A stretch of 64,000 nt of DNA from Lycorma delicatula. Its lineage: Eukaryota; Arthropoda; Insecta; Hemiptera; Fulgoridae. The notes under the pieces are model-generated. The model did no database searches and was not told where the DNA came from. It was given only the letters and a program-made list of their open reading frames with translations. This document shows, piece after piece, positions 60,655 through 64,000 of this stretch (its first letter is position 1; the number at the start of each line of letters is the position of its first letter). A program made the position numbers and the translations under genes. Where the stretch lies: assembly GCF_047948215.1 (NCBI RefSeq), contig NC_134460.1, positions 148,608,049 to 148,672,048 of the forward strand, given 5' to 3'.

Positions 60655-61351
60655 TTACTTCGTTTTCCTTTGTAAATGCAATCTCACCGTAACGGTTTCA
60701 CCGCGAAAATTAATCGGTTTTCCGTCTTGATCGGTAAACGTTATAGCGATATCGTCTAAGCTCTTCGTATTCACCGGTAGATAGATTATATTCTTCGGCG
60801 ATTCGATTATTTTGAAACCAGGCGGTACGCTTAGCGTGAATTCGTGCAACACGTGTCCCTCTGATCCGTTCGTGTAGGAGCCTCGTATAAGGTTGCATTC
60901 GACCCGTACGGTGTTCACGTTGTTAATGGCAACTGGCTTCGATGACTCGTGCCATATATTCGCCGTCAGATTAGTTTTCTCGAACCCCAACAACGGTGCT
61001 AAACTATCCGTTGATGTCAAATCGATGGCAGCGCTGCATTAAGGTTCGCATTTTAACGTGTTGTTATTCGGACGCATAAGTAAATCTATTTTGCTTTTGT
61101 CTTTGAGTTCATCGCTCAAGCGTTTGGCGATATCATCCACTTCGTACGATCCGGTCGCTAGTGTCAGCTTAATCGGTTTTTGAGGTTTCTTTGGTATAAC
61201 AGTAAATGTGTTGTTTATTCCCTCTTCGACATTTGGAATCGAGTTGTATGTGGTTGTTTATCAACGCCAATTCCCAATCGCCATCAGACAAATCCAATGG
61301 CGGAAAGAATGTAGCGTGTAAGAACGACGTAGTTCCACTTATGCAAAACAT
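60655..61351 (-). pseudogene. Minor-capsid-like gene with one frameshift and one in-frame stop
   Basis: The gene starts with ATG at 61351, two bases after the protease stop. The first frame reads LHATFFPPLDLSDGDWELALI, an N-terminal pattern I associate with a capsid-related protein of arthropod virus-like elements. Family-like sequence then continues in another frame from about 61,240, running through a stop codon (TAA at 61039-61041) into TSTDSLAPLLGFEK, NNVNTVRVECNLI and the C-terminal ITFTDQDGKPINFRGETVTV, which ends at 60655. So there are two lesions, one shift near 61,235-61,245 and one stop. The frame from 61020 has no ATG, so it is not an independent gene. A single-jelly-roll or penton-like role is inferred from context. 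Confidence 0.78.
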
Positions 61352-61353
61352 GT

Positions 61354-61764
61354 TTACCTGTAGGCTGACGAATCACGACTGAGAAATTCAAGACATAAAT
61401 GACCGCAGATAACCGTGTTTATACTCTGTCTGGCGTTATAATTGAAATTTATAATCGAATCGAGTGGAAAATAACGTATCAATTCGTTAGGTGGACGCAG
61501 ATTACCGAAACTGTCGAAATAGTCCACCATCCGTCCACGTTTTCTATAACATACCCAGTGTGTTCCATGACCAGTACTGCGGTCAAGATTAACTATCGCA
61601 GTTTCGTTAATCTTCGGTTGTGTAGGTAATGCGTCCAACATGATGACCCCTCGAAAATCGGTTATATTTAGTCTTCTCGCGTACCACATTAGTTCTATGT
61701 TCGATAGTGGTCGCACTGGTATTCCCTTTATTGGAGACGACGACGACGGCGACGACGTTTTTTT
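61354..61764 (-). CDS. Adenain-like cysteine protease domain, no ATG of its own
   Basis: Numbering from a GTG at 61716: the catalytic His is H53 in GHGTHWVCY, the acidic residue D68 in VDYFDSFG, and the nucleophile C104 in VICGHLCL. Q97 lies seven residues before it, the spacing of the oxyanion Gln in adenovirus protease. FRGVIMLDALP and EIVNLDRS-type motifs match the virus-element family. In adenoviruses and Polintons this enzyme matures capsid precursors. The frame is open back to 61764 (KGIPVRPLSN just before), but no ATG precedes conserved sequence. It overlaps the end of the phospholipase frame by 37 bases in the -1 frame, starting at the A9 run. Expression as a frameshift fusion, or a lost base, explains this best. 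Confidence 0.85.
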   Translation of the reverse strand, partial: KKTSSPSSSSPIKGIPVRPLSNIELMWYARRLNITDFRGVIMLDALPTQPKINETAIVNLDRSTGHGTHWVCYRKRGRMVDYFDSFGNLRPPNELIRYFPLDSIINFNYNARQSINTVICGHLCLEFLSRDSSAYR

Positions 61765-62405
61765 TTACCGCCCATCCCCGATCCGGTCAAAGGGTAGGGC
61801 TTAAGGTATAATCCCTGCCCTGCAGCGTCCGCTTTTCGTTTCATCATTTCGACAAGGCGTTTTATATTATTCCTTTTTGTTCGTCTTCTTCGTCTTCGTA
61901 CTCTTCCACCGCCGAACTTTGCTTTTAATTTCATCGCGTTTGTAACCGCCAATGCCGTAGCTTTTTCCGCGATACTCGAATCCTTAGCTTTAACTCTTTG
62001 GCAAGCGCTATCGGCTAATTTACGATCTGCTGCCGCTCTTCTTTCGTTGTCGCTGTACGTTGCGTATGCGATATCGTGTTCTTTACAAGCGGCGTCCAAC
62101 TTGTTTACACCGGGATCGCCTCTCTTTAATCGTTTTTTTAAATTCGTTCCAGGTCCGCAGTACTGATATCCCGGAATATGTAACTCTATCGGTAATAAAT
62201 CGACCCCTTTGTTTACGACCGTACCCACCACCTTTTTGACACCTTTTAATGCTTTATCACCGATATACGATCCTAACGCTCCTGCAGCTCCTGCTGTTAG
62301 AGTTGTTAACAGTCCACCGCCTCGTTTAAGACTGGCTATTCGTTTAGATCTTCTCACCGTACCCTTTTGAACGGGAGAACATTTTGACCTCCTCACTCTT
62401 GCCAT
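61728..62405 (-). CDS. Parvovirus-type phospholipase A2 protein with GLYLKPY motif
   Basis: Residues are numbered from an upstream ATG at 62444 (238 aa). I prefer the ATG at 62405 (MARVRRSKCSPV, 225 aa) because it gives the basic N-terminus typical of the family; the longer start remains possible. The Ca-binding loop is YCGPGT (95-100), and the catalytic motif is HDIAY (His123, Asp124, Tyr127) followed by a conserved-type Asp140. This is the secreted-PLA2 fold found in parvovirus VP1, which breaches endosomal membrane during entry. A Gly/Ala-rich hydrophobic stretch (45-65) may be membrane-active. After an Arg-rich segment, GLYLKPYP (211-218) resembles the pX-like core protein motif of adenovirus relatives. 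It ends in a Lys/Arg tail overlapping the protease frame. Confidence 0.88.
   Translation of the reverse strand: MARVRRSKCSPVQKGTVRRSKRIASLKRGGGLLTTLTAGAAGALGSYIGDKALKGVKKVVGTVVNKGVDLLPIELHIPGYQYCGPGTNLKKRLKRGDPGVNKLDAACKEHDIAYATYSDNERRAAADRKLADSACQRVKAKDSSIAEKATALAVTNAMKLKAKFGGGRVRRRRRRTKRNNIKRLVEMMKRKADAAGQGLYLKPYPLTGSGMGGKKKRRRRRRRLQ
61758..61766 (-). promoter_or_regulatory. A9 run, possible -1 frameshift site
   Basis: The minus strand reads GGT AAA AAA AAA CGT in the phospholipase frame. A -1 slip on A AAA AAA would enter the protease frame, which is open from just downstream of the run. The following CGT/CGC repeat is GC-rich. It could also simply be a one-base length error or decay of the run. 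Confidence 0.4.
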
Positions 62406-62469
62406 GTCGGATAGACAATGAACTTGTTTACAACATTCTACCATCTTACATTGGATCCATGTTCGACAA

Positions 62470-63105
62470 TCATACCATATTTTTATTCACATCATCCGAG
62501 ACCGGGGGACGTATCATATTTTTATTCACATCCTCATTCTTCAATGTCTTATCAGTGATCGGAGGACGCACCATATTTTTTGTCACATCCTCGTCCTCCG
62601 AAACCGGGAGACGTATCATATTTTTATTCACATCATCATTCTTCATTGTCTTATCAGCGATTGGAGGACGCACCATATTTTTTGTCGCATCCTCATTCTC
62701 CTTTGTATCTTTACTATTTAGATCTGTGTTTGCAGAATCGCTTTGGTGATGATTGTCAGCGGTCATTGTCTTATCAGCGATTGGAGGACGCACCATATTT
62801 TTTGTCGCATCCTCATTCTCCTTTGTATCTTTACTATTTAGATCTGTGTTTGCGGAATCGCTTTGGTGATGATTGTCAGCGGTTAATATACGCATAAGCG
62901 ATATTTGATTTAAGTTTCTGTTAGCGCTGTCGTTAATGTTTAATACAAATTTGTAAAAATTAAATAGTGCGCGTGTTAAAAGCAAATTAATTATTTGCTT
63001 TTCATCGAAAAGTTTTTTTTTGTAAATAGTTGACAGTAACAACGTCCGTCTTTTCGACAGGATCACCGACTCTACATATTCGCTTATTTTGGATATCCAC
63101 AACAC
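62470..63105 (-). pseudogene. C-terminal part of the fibre-like protein, separate frame, repeat-rich
   Basis: The frame has only a GTG at 63105, inside the upstream fibre frame. Useful sequence begins at KKLFDEKQIINLL, just across the A9 run at 63013-63021, where the upstream frame dies. It continues through a helical stretch, then a hydrophilic array built on (D/N)(V/A)(T/N)KNM(V/I)RPP(I/V) units repeated about six times. Two of these are part of a 120-bp (40-residue) tandem duplication at 62645-62884 with two mismatches. It ends 25 bases before the phospholipase upstream ATG. Best read as the tail of the fibre-like gene disconnected by a one-base change in the A-run. Repeat number probably varies between copies. 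Confidence 0.65.
62645..62884. repeat. 120-bp in-frame tandem duplication
   Basis: Copies 62645-62764 and 62765-62884 differ at only two visible positions. The unit is 40 codons, so the reading frame is preserved. Shorter, more diverged relatives of its KNM(V/I)RPP segment occupy 62470-62644. Confidence 0.93.
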
Positions 63106-63583
63106 CGTTTTTAATCGTTAAAATCCCATTTGTCAATTTGTCTACGTATGACTTTGTAGTGAGATCTGTGCTATTAATTGGTGCACCAGCATTTGCGATA
63201 ACGCACCCTCTCGCGTTAATTCTCTCATTTGTACCGAAAAGGTTTTTCCGTAAATAGTCGACAGTTACGGCGTCTGTTTTTACAATTGGATCGGCGATAT
63301 CGCACAATCGCCTCTTTGAAAAGTAGAGTGCGTTGTTGTCCATCGGTGAAACCGTCGGTAAGTATTTATTATTCAACTCGCTTTGCTTTACGAACATTTT
63401 CTTAACGTGACCGATTGTTGCACCATCATCATCTTCAACAGGCGGTCCGACGTTGCACAAACGTCTTTTTTTGATATCGAAATCTCCATCGGCGGTTTTG
63501 TCAAACGTTTCAACAATCCGAGTTGGTGGTGGTTGGGCGGTTGCACTCCCAACGCGAGAACGTCCGAACTTGTCGATACTCAT
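63002..63583 (-). CDS. Fibre-like protein with four phage-fibre-type repeats (N-terminal part)
   Basis: ATG at 63583, 11 nt after the upstream gene stop. After a short N-terminus and DKTADGDFDIKKRRLCNV there are four copies of a 22-25 residue repeat of the form (K/R)RxCxVxxPVxxxDxxTxxxVxx. They lie at about residues 39-62, 90-112, 124-149 (more diverged) and 165-188. The pattern I.NV..P....DAVT..Y(V/L) is typical of collar and shaft repeats in phage and virus trimeric fibres, so a receptor-binding or vertex-fibre role is inferred. The frame stops soon after an A9 run (63013-63021), and the matching downstream sequence is in another frame, listed separately. No signal peptide or membrane segment. 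Confidence 0.75.
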   Translation of the reverse strand: MSIDKFGRSRVGSATAQPPPTRIVETFDKTADGDFDIKKRRLCNVGPPVEDDDGATIGHVKKMFVKQSELNNKYLPTVSPMDNNALYFSKRRLCDIADPIVKTDAVTVDYLRKNLFGTNERINARGCVIANAGAPINSTDLTTKSYVDKLTNGILTIKNGVVDIQNKRICRVGDPVEKTDVVTVNYLQKKTFR

Positions 63584-63594
63584 CTTCAGACTGT

Positions 63595-64000
63595 TTAAAA
63601 TAAAAGGTTCCCTGTACTACCTTCCTTTATGTATCCGCCTTCTTGCAGTTCTTCTACGATTGAAACTATTTCGTTATTATGACCGGTATGACCCGCACGT
63701 TTCGAAGCCAATAAAAGTCGCAGTCTATCGCACAGTTCATTCGGATCGTCCCAGTAAACGTAATCCGGTCTAGCCGTTTTCTTCGCTCTCATCAACAGAC
63801 CCGATCCGGTTATTGGACTTTCGTCGTCATGACCGCTTTCCGACGAAAGATGCGTACGAGGAAACAGTCTTTTGATAATATTCTTGTACTTTAACGATCG
63901 ACTGGAAATTATGCGACCGGTGTTTTGACTTTTATGCGCCTCAGTAGTTTCTAATATTTTCTTATAGTTATTTAAATCTTTGGTTGTATAATCTACAGGC
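63595..64000 (-). CDS. Partial protein with YVYWDDPNEL C-terminal motif
   Basis: The frame is open from the right edge of the window to the stop at 63595, at least 134 codons, so its start lies outside. The C-terminal region has RAKKTARPDYVYWDDPNELCDRLRLLLASKRAGHTGHNNEIVSIVEELQEGGYI. I recognise this as a conserved C-terminal motif of proteins that accompany the capsid and protease genes in arthropod virus-like elements. Upstream it is polar and Ser/Lys-rich (SSRSLKYKNIIKRLFPR). Biochemical function is not known to me. It is followed after 11 nt by the fibre ATG, suggesting co-transcription. Confidence 0.82.
   Translation of the reverse strand, partial: PVDYTTKDLNNYKKILETTEAHKSQNTGRIISSRSLKYKNIIKRLFPRTHLSSESGHDDESPITGSGLLMRAKKTARPDYVYWDDPNELCDRLRLLLASKRAGHTGHNNEIVSIVEELQEGGYIKEGSTGNLLF

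Noticed and set aside
60710..60898. 62-codon minus-strand frame and other short frames overlapping capsid, PLA2 and fibre genes
   Set aside because: Alternate-frame shadows of better-supported genes. None has a recognisable domain.
60655..61020. Independent 121-codon gene
   Set aside because: It begins at a TTG directly after an in-frame stop and matches only the C-terminal half of a longer family, so it is part of the broken minor-capsid-like gene.

Overview
This is AT-rich eukaryotic DNA, most likely an insect nuclear genome. The evidence is a macrosatellite array, decayed non-LTR retrotransposon fragments, several interspersed repeats, and a block of genes from an integrated large-DNA-virus-like element of the Polinton/adintovirus kind. 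The interspersed repeats have a style I associate with hemipteran insects, but that is an impression from memory and not a demonstrated identification. No bacterial genes, rRNA genes or intact tRNA genes were seen.

Region 1 (1 to about 38,955) is a head-to-tail array of about 15.4 units of 2.45 to 2.64 kb. Short (S, 2,454 bp) and long (L, 2,637 bp) units alternate to form a 5,091-bp higher-order repeat. Four copies of it run from 1 to 20,364, each with exactly the same period. From 20,365 rightwards the units no longer alternate and diverge towards the array edge near 38,955. I see no credible gene in the array.

Region 2 (about 38,956 to 52,750) has no intact gene. It holds a reverse-transcriptase remnant, a broken Jockey-type RNase H fragment, an inverted pair of a roughly 0.45-kb interspersed repeat, a SINE-like repeat, a tRNA-like Pol III box pair, a perfect 15-bp-stem hairpin, and a 135-bp near-palindrome carrying CRE-like and YY1/Pho-like motifs. 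It also holds a CA-microsatellite duplication and a short CpG-rich promoter-like stretch.

Region 3 (about 52,755 to the right edge) is the virus-like element. All recognisable genes are on the minus strand, so transcription runs right to left. From right to left they are: a C-terminal fragment of a protein with a YVYWDDPNEL motif, a fibre-like protein with four phage-fibre-type repeats (split by a frameshift), a parvovirus-type phospholipase A2 protein with a GLYLKPY motif, an adenain-like cysteine protease, a minor-capsid-like gene broken by two lesions, an intact 406-aa double-jelly-roll-type major capsid candidate, a mucin-like membrane glycoprotein overlapping it by one base, a small basic protein, a frameshifted nuclease-like gene with a BIR-like tail, a RING protein, and four accessory genes, two of which share a paralogous domain. 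Virion morphogenesis genes are clustered on the right. Small regulatory or accessory genes, each with its own TATA box and repeated 3' module, are on the left.

The most unusual signal is a 16-nt hairpin about 20 nt past the stop codon of three of the accessory genes. It has a 6-bp stem and a UUUC or UUUA loop and closely resembles the metazoan replication-dependent histone mRNA 3' stem-loop. A backup AATAAA follows further downstream in two cases. At least three of the element's genes carry frameshifts or stops, two at A9 runs, so this copy is probably a partly decayed endogenous copy, although programmed frameshifting is possible at one site. Integrase, DNA polymerase and packaging ATPase are not in the window and may lie to the right.
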